A stretch of 36,200 bases of DNA from Bryobacterales bacterium (GTDB lineage Bacteria > Acidobacteriota > Terriglobia > Bryobacterales > Bryobacteraceae): contig PMKM01000027.1 of assembly GCA_003157745.1 (NCBI GenBank), positions 1-36,200 of the forward strand, written 5' to 3'. Positions 25,959-34,423 of the stretch are shown here, piece after piece. Numbering within the stretch: position 1 is the first letter of the stretch; each line of letters opens with the position of its first letter. The notes under the pieces are model-generated. The model saw nothing but the letters and a program-made list of their open reading frames with translations, was not told where the DNA came from and did no database searches. The position numbers and the translations under genes were made by a program.

Positions 25959-26191
25959 TGAGCACCAGGGATAGAATTACCGAGATCGTGAGGCGCGTCG
26001 CCGCCGAACCCGTGAATCCGGCGCCAGCGGATTCGCTATTTGAATCGGGGCTGCTCGATTCGTTTTCGCTGGCCGACCTGGTCACGGCACTGGAGGCCGA
26101 GTTCTCGATCAAGGTCCCGGATTCGGACCTGGTGCCGCGAAAGTTCGATTCCATCGAGCGGATCGAATCCTACCTGGCCGCGAAATCCTGA
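25958..26191 (+). CDS. Acyl carrier protein
   Basis: The 77-residue protein is a stand-alone carrier with the 4'-phosphopantetheine attachment Ser35 in GLLDSFSLADLV (DSL/DSF type). Helices II and III are visible (SLADLVTALEAEFSIKVPD and FDSIERIESYLAA). It lies in a membrane acyltransferase operon rather than a fatty acid synthesis cluster, overlapping the SGNH gene by one base and 1 base before the KAS III-like gene. By analogy with DltC it is likely the cytoplasmic acyl donor for the MBOAT protein. This role is an inference. Confidence 0.93.
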   Translation: MSTRDRITEIVRRVAAEPVNPAPADSLFESGLLDSFSLADLVTALEAEFSIKVPDSDLVPRKFDSIERIESYLAAKS

Positions 26192-26192
26192 C

Positions 26193-27143
26193 ATGGCCTT
26201 CCTTCGCGGGTTTGGGCACCACGTGCCGGCGCGCGTGGTCGACAACGCCGAACTGGCGCCCATGGTCGGGGCCGATCCGGCTTGGATGCTGCACGTCACG
26301 GGCATCGCGGAGCGGCGTTTCGCGGCCGCGGGCGACACGGTTGCCAGCCTGGGAATTGAGGCGGCGCGCGATTGCCTGAAGAACTGCGCGGCCGCGGCGG
26401 AAACCGTGGGGCTGGTGATCGCGAGCAGCGGGAGCGGCGAGCACCGTTTCCCGGGCCCGGCCACGACCATCGCCAGAGGCTTGGGGCTCGCCGGCGTGCC
26501 GGCCATCGATTTGCCGATGGCGAGCGCGGGCGCGTTATTCGGCATGGCGCTCGCCGCCGGCCTGGCGCATCAGTACGGCAACGTGCTGGTGGTGGCGAGC
26601 GAGATCATGTCCCGCGTGGTGCTGCTCGATCCGGCCGGACGCGATACGGCGATCCTGTTCGGCGATGGCGCCGGCGCTTGCCTGGTGAGCGCGACGGGTG
26701 GTTTCGCCGAGATCCGCGATTCGCTGCTCCAGAGCGATGGCGAATTCGCCGAAGCCCTGCGCCTGTATTTCGACGCCCCGCTGCACATGGATGGACGCAC
26801 GATCATCCTCCACGCTTCCCGCAAAATGCCGCGCGCCATTCTGCAACTGCTGGAGCGAAACCACCTGCGGCCGGACGAAGTGGGCACGTACATTCTGCAC
26901 CAGGCGAACCTCAACCTGATTACGCGTGTCGCCACGGCCGTTGGAGTGCCCGAATCGCGTTTTTTCTGCAACCTCGCGCGCTATGGGAACACCTCGTCGG
27001 CATCCTTGCTGATCGCCGCCGCCGAGTGGCACGCCGGCAGCCAGGACGCCCTTGCGCAGCCGCTGGTGTTCGCGGCCTTCGGGGCAGGGCTGAGCTGGGG
27101 CGCGGTGCTGGCCATGCCGCCCGGACAGCCGGGGCCGGAATAG
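26193..27143 (+). CDS. KAS III (FabH)-like protein with Ser in place of Cys
   Basis: The 316-residue thiolase-fold protein has the FabH layout. The catalytic His236 (LHQANLNLI) and Asn266 (YGNTSSAS) are present and 30 residues apart, exactly as in FabH (244/274). The nucleophile position reads DLPMASAGALFG, so Ser111 replaces the Cys of DINAACSGF-type motifs. Ser at this site is known in acyl-transferring KAS III relatives such as DpsC, which load acyl groups without condensation. It is the last gene of the cluster. Loading or exchanging acyl groups on the adjacent carrier protein is the favoured role; fatty-acid condensation is unlikely. Confidence 0.85.
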   Translation: MAFLRGFGHHVPARVVDNAELAPMVGADPAWMLHVTGIAERRFAAAGDTVASLGIEAARDCLKNCAAAAETVGLVIASSGSGEHRFPGPATTIARGLGLAGVPAIDLPMASAGALFGMALAAGLAHQYGNVLVVASEIMSRVVLLDPAGRDTAILFGDGAGACLVSATGGFAEIRDSLLQSDGEFAEALRLYFDAPLHMDGRTIILHASRKMPRAILQLLERNHLRPDEVGTYILHQANLNLITRVATAVGVPESRFFCNLARYGNTSSASLLIAAAEWHAGSQDALAQPLVFAAFGAGLSWGAVLAMPPGQPGPE

Positions 27144-27158
27144 CGGGATCGATCGCCC

Positions 27159-28841
27159 TCACTCGGCGCTGAGCTTGATAAGCTGGGCGGCGTGCTTGAG
27201 GGCCTCCGGCGTCAGCGTCTGGCCGGAGAGCATGCGGCCGATTTCGCGCGTGCGGCCGGCGCCGTCCAGTTCCTCGACCGTGGCCACCGTGCGGCCGCGC
27301 AGTTCCTGCTTGTCGACCCGGTAATGATGATCGGCGAAGGAAGCGATTTGCGGCAGGTGCGTGACGCACAGCACCTGGGCCGAACCCGCCAGCCGCTTCA
27401 GCCGGCGGCCGATGCCTTCCGCCGCGCTGCCGCCTACACCGGCATCCACTTCATCGAACACCAGCGTGCGTTGCGCTCCGCCGTCGCCCGCGCTGCGCAC
27501 CGCGGCCAGGCAGGTCTTGAGCGCCAGCGCGAGGCGGGAAATCTCGCCGCCGGAAGCGACTTTTTCGAGCGGCCGCGGCTCCTCGCCGGGATTGGCCGAC
27601 ACCAGAAACGCGATCGCGTCGGCCCCGTGCTCGCTCCACGCCCCGCGGTCGAGTACCACGTGGAAGACGGCCCGCTCCATGCCGAGCGGAGCCAGTTCGG
27701 CCGCCACGCGTTTCTCGAGCTTGCGCGCGGCCGCCGTGCGGCGGGCGGTCAACTCCGCTGCCCGTTTCTCGAAATCCGCAGCCAGCCGCACCTGTTCCTT
27801 CCGCAGTTCTTCCATCCGCTCGCCCGCATTCTCGACGGCCGCGATCTGGCGGCGGACCTCTTCCAGAAACTCGATCACGGCATCGAGCGACGCGCCGTAC
27901 TTGCGTTTCAACCGGTCGAGCGCGGCCAATCGCGTTTCCACTTCTTCGAGGCGCTGCGGATTGGCCTCCAGCCTCGTCAGATAATCGCGCAGCGTGAAGC
28001 CGGCTTCCTGAAGGCTCAGATCGGCGGTTTTCAAATGCTCGCGCAGACCTTCGAGCGAAGGGTCGATGCGGCACAACTCGTCCACCCGCCGGGCCGCCTG
28101 CCGCGCCAGCGCCAGCGCCGATTGCGGACTATCGTACAGCGCGGCATAGGCCGTGGCCGCCGCCTCTTCCAGGCGCTGCACGTTCTGCAACACGCGCCGC
28201 TCGCTCTCGAGCGCCGCATCTTCTTCCGGCTTTACCGAAGCGCTTTCGATTTCCCGCCGCTGAAATGTCCACAGATCGAGCGCGCGCAGCTTCTCCTGTT
28301 CGGAGCCTTCGAGCTGCGCGAGCGAGGCCCCTGCCGCGCGCCATCCGCGAAAGGCTTCGGCCGTCTGCGCGGTCAGCTCCGCATTGCCGGCGAAGGTGTC
28401 CAGCAGGTCGCGCTGCGCATCGGCCGAAAACAGCAGTTGCTGTTCGTGTTGTCCGTGAATGTCCGCCAGGAACGGCGCCAGTTCGCGCAGCAGCGCCACC
28501 GCCACCGGCCGGCTGCCGACGAAAGCGCGCGACTTGCCCGTAGCCAGAATTTCGCGCTCGATCAGCAATTCGCCGTCTTCCGTTTCGAGGCCGGCCGGAT
28601 CTAGAATCCGGCGCACCGCGGGGTTGTCCCGCACGTCGAAGATGCCGGCCACGCGCGCCTGCGGCTCTCCGGTGCGAATCATGTCGGCCGAAGCGCGTCC
28701 GCCCAGCAGCAGCCCCAACGCGTCCACCACGAGCGACTTGCCGCTGCCGGTTTCCCCGGTCAACAGATTCAGCCCCGGGTGAAAACGCACGCGCAGCCGC
28801 TCCACCACGGCGTAGTTCTCCACTACCAGCAGCAGCAACAT
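27159..28841 (-). CDS. recN: DNA repair protein RecN
   Basis: The 560-residue SMC-like ATPase is recruited to double-strand breaks and helps recombinational repair. It has Walker A GETGSGKS (29-36) near the N-terminus, long coiled-coil arms (about 150-370) around a central hinge, the ABC signature region (VASGGEISRLALALKT), and Walker B LVFDEVDAGVGG near the C-terminus. The length matches the family (550-570). It runs convergently toward the KAS III-like gene with only 15 bases between stops. Confidence 0.97.
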   Translation of the reverse strand: MLLLLVVENYAVVERLRVRFHPGLNLLTGETGSGKSLVVDALGLLLGGRASADMIRTGEPQARVAGIFDVRDNPAVRRILDPAGLETEDGELLIEREILATGKSRAFVGSRPVAVALLRELAPFLADIHGQHEQQLLFSADAQRDLLDTFAGNAELTAQTAEAFRGWRAAGASLAQLEGSEQEKLRALDLWTFQRREIESASVKPEEDAALESERRVLQNVQRLEEAAATAYAALYDSPQSALALARQAARRVDELCRIDPSLEGLREHLKTADLSLQEAGFTLRDYLTRLEANPQRLEEVETRLAALDRLKRKYGASLDAVIEFLEEVRRQIAAVENAGERMEELRKEQVRLAADFEKRAAELTARRTAAARKLEKRVAAELAPLGMERAVFHVVLDRGAWSEHGADAIAFLVSANPGEEPRPLEKVASGGEISRLALALKTCLAAVRSAGDGGAQRTLVFDEVDAGVGGSAAEGIGRRLKRLAGSAQVLCVTHLPQIASFADHHYRVDKQELRGRTVATVEELDGAGRTREIGRMLSGQTLTPEALKHAAQLIKLSAE

Positions 28842-28890
28842 TCAATCGTGATTATAGCCGTATGGAGCCGCCCCGCCACGCCAGGCTCGG

Positions 28891-29907
28891 CTATGGGTGG
28901 CTATGTTTGCCCGGTTCCAGTGCGACGGCTTTTTGGATCACGCTTTCGCGATCGCCGGTTTCCCATTGGGCGTGGATCTCGCTGTCGGGCATGCCGGCCA
29001 CGCGGCCCAGCAGGAGGAACGGCGGCAGCGCGTAGCGCAGCGTGGTCCAGCGGGCCATCTCTTTGAGCGAATCGATGCCGCGCTCGCGAATCAGGTCGAG
29101 CGCACCGGAATTGGGCGAATCGGTAACCAGGACGAGCGCGCGGGCGGCCTGGATGCGGTCTTCGAGCACGATCGAATGCAGCATCTCGACCAGCCAGGTG
29201 GGCGCGATGCGGATGCCGCTGCCAGGCTGCTTGCCGGCGTAGACGGCGATGGCGGCCAGGGCGCGCATGGCATTGTTGCGAACGGAGGCGTCCGGATCGC
29301 CGATGGCATATTGCAACTCGCCGGCGGCCTGCTGCCGGTCGGCGCCGTAGCCGACCAACGCGGCTGCCACGGCGCGCTGGCCCGAATCGGCGGAGTTGCG
29401 TAGGACGTCGCGCAGCCAATCGAAGTGGTCCGCCGCGAAGCTCAGGAAACGCGGTTGGAAGGCGCGGGCTTCCGGGTCGTCCATCATCGAATGTCCCGCC
29501 GTGAAGTCCTCGGTCGTGTTGCCACGCGCGGCGGCGCGGGCCACGGCGGAGAGAAAATCCGCGTAGGTGTCGAGAATCTCGCGCGGCAATGCGGCGGTGC
29601 CTTCGGGCGTCGAGTGGAACGCGGGATGTGGCGCGCCTTTTTCCTCGATGCCGACGAACAGATCGACCGCGGTGCCTTCGCAGCAGAGCGCCTCGACGCG
29701 CACCAGGACCACGCCGGGAATCTTATCGATCTGGTCCTCGATATCGCCTTTCGATGCGGTCAGCGTGCCGCCTTTGCGGAGGCCGGTGACGGCCTGGATC
29801 TTCTCGGCCGTAACCTTGTGCAGGCCGTAGTAGTTGATGTCGTTAATCCGCGGCGCCTGTGCCGCAGCGGCACAGGCCAGGCACAGCAATGCAGTTAGTT
29901 CTCTCAT
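28891..29907 (-). CDS. Secreted POTRA-like / HEAT-repeat protein
   Basis: The product has 338 residues from the ATG at 29907, giving a signal peptide (MRELTALLCLACAAAAQAP). A POTRA-like beta-alpha-alpha-beta-beta domain follows (about 20-90: INDINYYGLHKVTAEKIQ, then IEDQIDKIPGVVLVRV). The rest is helical with HEAT-like repeats (QRAVAAALVGYGADRQQAA, VRNNAMRALAAIAVYAGKQ, RIQAARALVLVTDSP). POTRA domains bind peptides in outer-membrane and secretion machines, and HEAT repeats form scaffolds. The combination suggests an envelope scaffold or chaperone-like role. No partner gene is visible. Confidence 0.7.
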   Translation of the reverse strand: MRELTALLCLACAAAAQAPRINDINYYGLHKVTAEKIQAVTGLRKGGTLTASKGDIEDQIDKIPGVVLVRVEALCCEGTAVDLFVGIEEKGAPHPAFHSTPEGTAALPREILDTYADFLSAVARAAARGNTTEDFTAGHSMMDDPEARAFQPRFLSFAADHFDWLRDVLRNSADSGQRAVAAALVGYGADRQQAAGELQYAIGDPDASVRNNAMRALAAIAVYAGKQPGSGIRIAPTWLVEMLHSIVLEDRIQAARALVLVTDSPNSGALDLIRERGIDSLKEMARWTTLRYALPPFLLLGRVAGMPDSEIHAQWETGDRESVIQKAVALEPGKHSHP

Positions 29908-29980
29908 GGGGGATGGGGCGCGCGACAATTCACCCTGACGAATGCAATTCAGCGGCCGTTCGATCCGGGCGGGCGGAAAA

Positions 29981-32230
29981 TCAGCGCAGGCGGTTGCTCG
30001 CGATGACGGCCTGGCCGAGTGAGAGGCCGCCATCGTTAGGCGGGACGATGGCGTGAGTGAACACGCGAAAACCGGCGGCGCGCAGCAGTTGCGCGGCGTG
30101 GCTCAACAGGTACACGTTCTGGAAAGTACCGCCGGAGAGGCAGACCACGTCGAGCCCATCCGCCGCGCGAATCCGCCGGCAGGCTTCGGCGATGGCCGCG
30201 CTGACGGTGTTGTGAAAACGAGCCGAGCGCAGCGCGCGCGCGCTTTCGTCGCGCACGATGGCGCGAATGGTCTCGCGAAAATCGATGGTGCCAGCGTCGA
30301 TCGAATAGGGATAACGCTCGTCGATGCCCGCGGCGGCGGCGGCCTCCAGTTCGATGGCGGCCTGCCCCTCGTAGGTGGTTTCGAGACGTATCCCCAGCAG
30401 TGCCGACACGGCATCGAAAAGACGGCCGCAAGATGACGTGTCCACGGTGTTGACGCGGCCGGCCAGCATGGCCGCGACCACGCGGCGCTGGGCCTCCGGA
30501 ACCGCCTCCAGCGCGGGCGCGCCGGGCAGGCCAGCGTCCTCAAAGTAACTCATCGCGGAACGCCATGGCTGGCGGATGGCGGTATCGCCGCCGGGCAGCG
30601 GAACGTAGCGCAAATGGAACCGGCGCTCGAAGTTGAGATAGTCGCAGACCAGGAATTCGCCGCCCCAGATCTGGCCGTCGGTTCCGTAGCCGGTTCCGTC
30701 GAGCGCGACGCCAATTACCGTTTCCCTCAATCCGTTTTCGGCCATGCAGGCCGCGATGTGGGCGTGATGGTGCTGCACGCCGATCTTTTCGATGCCGGGC
30801 ATGGCCAGGGCCAGGCGCGTGGTCATATATTGCGGATGCAAATCGTGGGCCACCGCGCGCGGCGTCACGCGGAAAAACCGGCGCATGTGATCGAGCGTTT
30901 CCTCGAAGAATTCGAGCGTCTCCAGATTCTCCAGGTCGCCCATGTGCTGGCTGAGAATGGCGTAGTGTTGCTTGGTCAGGCAGAACGTGTTCTTGAGTTC
31001 ACCGCCGCAGGCAAGGACTTCTTGGGCCGCAAAACCAAGCTCGATGGGGCGCGGGGCGTAACCGCGCGCGCGGCGCAGCAGGCGTTCCCGGCCTTCGAAA
31101 ACGCGCACCACGGAATCGTCCACGCGGGTTTGAATGGGGCGGTTGTGCAGCAAAAAGTAGTCGGCGAGCGGATGCAGGCGCGCCGCCACTTCTTCGTTGC
31201 GATAGGCGATGGGCTCCTCGCTGAGGTTGGCCGAAGTCATCACCAGCGCATCGAACGCGCCGCCTTCGAAGAGCAGGTGATGCAGCGGCGTATAGGGGAG
31301 CATCACACCGAGCGTGGGCGCGCCCGGCGCCACCTCGGGCGAAATGCGGCTGACGGGCCGGCGCGCCAGCAACACGATTGGCCGTCGCGCGCCGCTCAAT
31401 ACCGCACGCTCCTCCGGGCACGTCTCGCAGAACTCCGCGATCTTCTCGATGCTAGAGGCCATCAGCGCGAACGGCTTCGCGGAGCGGAGCTTGCGCTGGC
31501 GCAGGCTGCGCACGGCAGCGTCGTTGGTGGCGTCGCAGGCGAGATGAAAACCGCCTACGCCCTTGATCGCCAGGATGGCGCCGTCCCGGAGCAGTTGCCG
31601 CGTCCGGTCGATGGCCTCGGCGCGCTCGGCGAGCATGCGCTCACGATCCCACAACTCGACCCACGGGCCGCAGGCGGGACAAGCGTTCGGTTGGGCATGG
31701 AAGCGGCGGTCGCCGGGCGAGCGATATTCGCGTTCGCAATCTGGGCATTGGCGAAAGCCGGCCATGGTCGTGTTGGGCCGGTCGTACGGGATTTCCTGAA
31801 TGATCGAGTAGCGCGGCCCGCAGTTGGTGCAATTGGTGAACGGGTAACGGTAGCGGCGATTGGCCGGATCGCGCAGGTCGGCCAGGCAGTCCGGGCAAGT
31901 GGCGATGTCGGGAGGAACGAGCACGAATTCGCCCGCCGCGTCTTCCGAATCGCGGATGGTGAACGCTTCGTAGCCGAACGGCTCCAGGCTCTCGACGCGG
32001 ATTTGACCCAGTTCGGCCAGTGGCGGCGCTTCGCTGCGCAGAGCGGCATCGAATCGGTTGACCGCTTCCGCCGGACCTTCCACTTCGATCGTCACCCCGG
32101 CCGTGGAATTGAAAACGTAGCCGCCGAGCCCGTGCCTCTGCGCGAGCTGATAGACCCACGGCCGGAAGCCGACTCCCTGCACAATGCCGCCAATCTGAAA
32201 TCTACGCCGGAGAAAAGGGGACAGACGCAT
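29981..32230 (-). CDS. hypF: Carbamoyltransferase HypF
   Basis: The 749-residue protein makes the carbamoyl group that becomes the CN ligand of [NiFe] hydrogenase, working with HypE. Domains in order: an acylphosphatase-like domain (1-90, GIVQGVGFRPWVYQL), zinc-finger pairs (about 100-180: CPDCLADL, NCTNCGPRYS, CPDCEREY, CPACGP), a YrdC-like domain (about 190-380) and a Kae1-like C-terminal domain (about 390-749). No other hyp gene or hydrogenase lies in the window, so those must be elsewhere. The predicted start codon lies inside a REP-like repeat. Confidence 0.96.
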   Translation of the reverse strand: MRLSPFLRRRFQIGGIVQGVGFRPWVYQLAQRHGLGGYVFNSTAGVTIEVEGPAEAVNRFDAALRSEAPPLAELGQIRVESLEPFGYEAFTIRDSEDAAGEFVLVPPDIATCPDCLADLRDPANRRYRYPFTNCTNCGPRYSIIQEIPYDRPNTTMAGFRQCPDCEREYRSPGDRRFHAQPNACPACGPWVELWDRERMLAERAEAIDRTRQLLRDGAILAIKGVGGFHLACDATNDAAVRSLRQRKLRSAKPFALMASSIEKIAEFCETCPEERAVLSGARRPIVLLARRPVSRISPEVAPGAPTLGVMLPYTPLHHLLFEGGAFDALVMTSANLSEEPIAYRNEEVAARLHPLADYFLLHNRPIQTRVDDSVVRVFEGRERLLRRARGYAPRPIELGFAAQEVLACGGELKNTFCLTKQHYAILSQHMGDLENLETLEFFEETLDHMRRFFRVTPRAVAHDLHPQYMTTRLALAMPGIEKIGVQHHHAHIAACMAENGLRETVIGVALDGTGYGTDGQIWGGEFLVCDYLNFERRFHLRYVPLPGGDTAIRQPWRSAMSYFEDAGLPGAPALEAVPEAQRRVVAAMLAGRVNTVDTSSCGRLFDAVSALLGIRLETTYEGQAAIELEAAAAAGIDERYPYSIDAGTIDFRETIRAIVRDESARALRSARFHNTVSAAIAEACRRIRAADGLDVVCLSGGTFQNVYLLSHAAQLLRAAGFRVFTHAIVPPNDGGLSLGQAVIASNRLR

Positions 32231-32311
32231 TTTCCGATTACCGGTTCCTCCAGTGTGGCACGGCGTCACGCCACCGGGTGTCTTGATAAATGCGTCTGTC
32301 CCCTTTTCTCC
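32209..32311. repeat. REP-like inverted repeat overlapping the hypF start
   Basis: Perfect 24-base arms (32209-32232 and 32288-32311) contain GGGGACAGACGCATTT. The spacer is 55 bases and contains another small inverted sequence (GGCACGGCGTCACGCC). The GGGGACAG core is shared with the 4376-4445 repeat. The left arm supplies the first codons of hypF, reading MRLSPFL. Confidence 0.8.
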
Positions 32312-32461
32312 CTTTTCCCTGGATTCCCATAGGTGTTTTCGCCTACATCACGCAGTTGGGGACCAGCCTTTGATGTCGAACCGCTCATGCACGCATTCAT
32401 AACTTCTCGTCCGGTTTTGATACCACTTTTTAATTGCAACCAGCGAGCACGCCACTCCATA

Positions 32462-33561
32462 ATGGACCCCGTACACGTTATGCCAGTTCCTACTTCGCGT
32501 GACCCGGTCTTTCGCCGCTTGGGATCTGCATCACAGCAACTCCGCTGTCTTATCTTGTTGACCACACTCAGCGCATTCGGCCATGTAGTAGCAGCGCAGG
32601 AACCAGCCGGAGAAAGCCCCATCGCAACCGTCGGGGCCACGCAGATCAATCTTAGCGATCTTCCCGCTCCCATTCGCGGACAGTTGAACCGCCTGCGCTC
32701 TGAGGAATACGCTCTGCTCCGAAAAGCGGTAGACCAGAGAATCGACGACATTCTCGTCGGCCTGACCTCCCAACATCAGCCGCAGGCCGCTGCGGCTCAT
32801 CTTCTAGAGTTATTAGCCGCGGAAGGACTGTCTCCCAAGCCGGTTACCGACGCGGAAGTGCAGATTGCTTCGGAGCTCACGAGGGACCGTTATCCAGGAT
32901 TCTCGGCGCCGGAGTTGTCACAACGACTCCGCAGTGATTTGGAGGCGCGGCGGCTAGCTGCTAGTCGCGAAACTCTCCTGCACACGCTTAGAACAAAGAC
33001 CCAGGTAGGCATTCTTATTCACCCTCCTCACATAGCGCTGGAAACGCAGGGTAAGCCTGCGCAAGGCCCTAGCGGCGCACCAGTCACTATGGTCGTGATG
33101 AGCGATTTCGAATGTCCCTTCTGCGCAAAGGCCTCGGAAACCATTCGGACGCTTATGAAAAACTACCCTGAACAGATACGTCTTGTTTTCATCACTTTCC
33201 CTTAACCGTCCACTCCTTCGCGTTGCGTGAGGCAGAGGCGTCCGAATGCGCCGCACAACAGGGTTTGTTCTGGAGCATGCACGACGAACTATTTCGTCAG
33301 CAACCTAGGGATGATGCCGCTCTGTTGAAAGTGGCGGATACCGTCGGCCTGAATCGGCGGGCATATGAGGCATGTATGGAAGACGGTTCGGCGCGGGATC
33401 TGATTCGACGAGAGGTGGCTGAAGCCACCAACCTGGGAGTCAGCGGAACGCCGACGATTTTCGTCAACGGTAGTCTGATTTCTGGCGGAGCAGACTATCA
33501 GCGGTTAGCCGCCGCGGTGACGGAAGCCCTACCGAGCTCCACCGCTCCGGCCCTCAAATGA
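32462..33561 (+). pseudogene. DsbA-like thiol oxidoreductase, frameshifted
   Basis: The first frame (to the stop at 33205) has a signal peptide (QQLRCLILLTTLSAFGHVVA), a SurA/PrsA-like helical N-terminal part, and the start of a thioredoxin/DsbA domain with the CPFC active site (DFECPFCAKA). The second frame (visible from about 33187 to 33561) continues that domain through SFALREAEASECAAQQG and the cis-Pro loop GVSGTPTIFVNG. A single missing T in the run near 33184-33189 would rejoin them, giving VFHHFPLTVHSF. This may be a sequencing error, a recent mutation or, less likely, a programmed frameshift. The start codon choice is uncertain. Confidence 0.75.
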
Positions 33562-33608
33562 TAGCGGAAATCCTACCTCATGGTAGTCACCATTGAGAAA
33601 GGCTAAAC

Positions 33609-33755
33609 ATGATCACGAAAGCTACTTACGCAGTGTCGATTCTGTTGATTGGGTACAGCGGGACTGCCCTTGCACAATCCGACGTAGCTCGCGCCCTGAA
33701 TAGGAAGCGCCTAGAGGCCCATGCTGCCCCTCGCTGCGACGAAGTAAGCGCCTAG
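33609..33755 (+). CDS. Small secreted protein
   Basis: This 48-residue frame has a signal peptide (MITKATYAVSILLIGYSG, cleaving after ALA) and a basic tail with one Cys (NRKRLEAHAAPRCDEVSA). GAGAAAGG lies 9-16 bases upstream. It sits between the DsbA-like gene and the CX3C protein. No family is recognised. It may be truncated: the mature part is only about 26 residues. Confidence 0.45.
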   Translation: MITKATYAVSILLIGYSGTALAQSDVARALNRKRLEAHAAPRCDEVSA

Positions 33756-33851
33756 GAGGACGCCATCCGGAACGATACGATGCCGGACCCTGGTACTAGA
33801 CTCTCTCGTTGGTAAAGAACCTCAAGGTAACAAGAAAGGACATAAACGTGT

Positions 33852-34280
33852 ATGACTAACAGCATCATCCAATGCGACGAACAGCTCGGCTCCGGGCTCA
33901 CCCTGCGTCTCGCCGGCGTGCTATTGATCGTGATTGTCGGAATAGCACCAACGGCGCAAGCCCAGACGTGTGCGACGGATTGCACAAACGCTTACAACCA
34001 AACGACAGGGGCAGCTTTCGTGACCGCTACCAACTGCGAAAATCAGGCTATGGGGCAATATGGCGAGTGCATGCTCGCGTGTCAAGCAGAACTTGACGCG
34101 TGTGATGCCTATGGGTGGGGAAGGCCGGGCTATGACTACTGTGTGCAGTCAGTACAGGAGCTATGTCCACCGCCCTGCTCGCTGTATTACACCGATTACT
34201 ACGAATGCGAGCAGACTCAACAAGGTGTTGACTCCTCGGCGCAGCAGACCGAGAACACTTGCCTGCAAAGCTGCGGGTAA
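33852..34280 (+). CDS. Secreted Cys-rich protein with four CX3C motifs
   Basis: The 142-residue protein has a signal peptide (about 15-38, hydrophobic core LAGVLLIVIVGIA, cleavage after AQA). The mature part of about 104 residues has 12 Cys, with four CX3C motifs: CATDC, CMLAC, CPPPC and CLQSC. CX3C pairs on helices form disulfide-linked hairpins, as in mitochondrial small Tim chaperones. No homology to those is claimed. It lies close to a DsbA-like oxidoreductase gene that could form its disulfides. AAAGGA lies upstream of the ATG. The function is unknown. Confidence 0.75.
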   Translation: MTNSIIQCDEQLGSGLTLRLAGVLLIVIVGIAPTAQAQTCATDCTNAYNQTTGAAFVTATNCENQAMGQYGECMLACQAELDACDAYGWGRPGYDYCVQSVQELCPPPCSLYYTDYYECEQTQQGVDSSAQQTENTCLQSCG

Positions 34281-34423
34281 ACTCGGTCAGGCATTGCCGT
34301 CGCGTGTTGTGCTTGTATTTCGGGCAATGGGTCGTCCTTAACGCCGCAACAGCCCCGTCATGATGTGTTCACCGCACCGACGCGCTAGAATTGGTGAGTT
34401 ACGAAACGGCGTTGTGCGACACC

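Noticed and set aside
29981-32230. Possible [NiFe] hydrogenase maturation operon around hypF
   Set aside because: No hypA-E or hydrogenase subunit genes are present on either side in the window.
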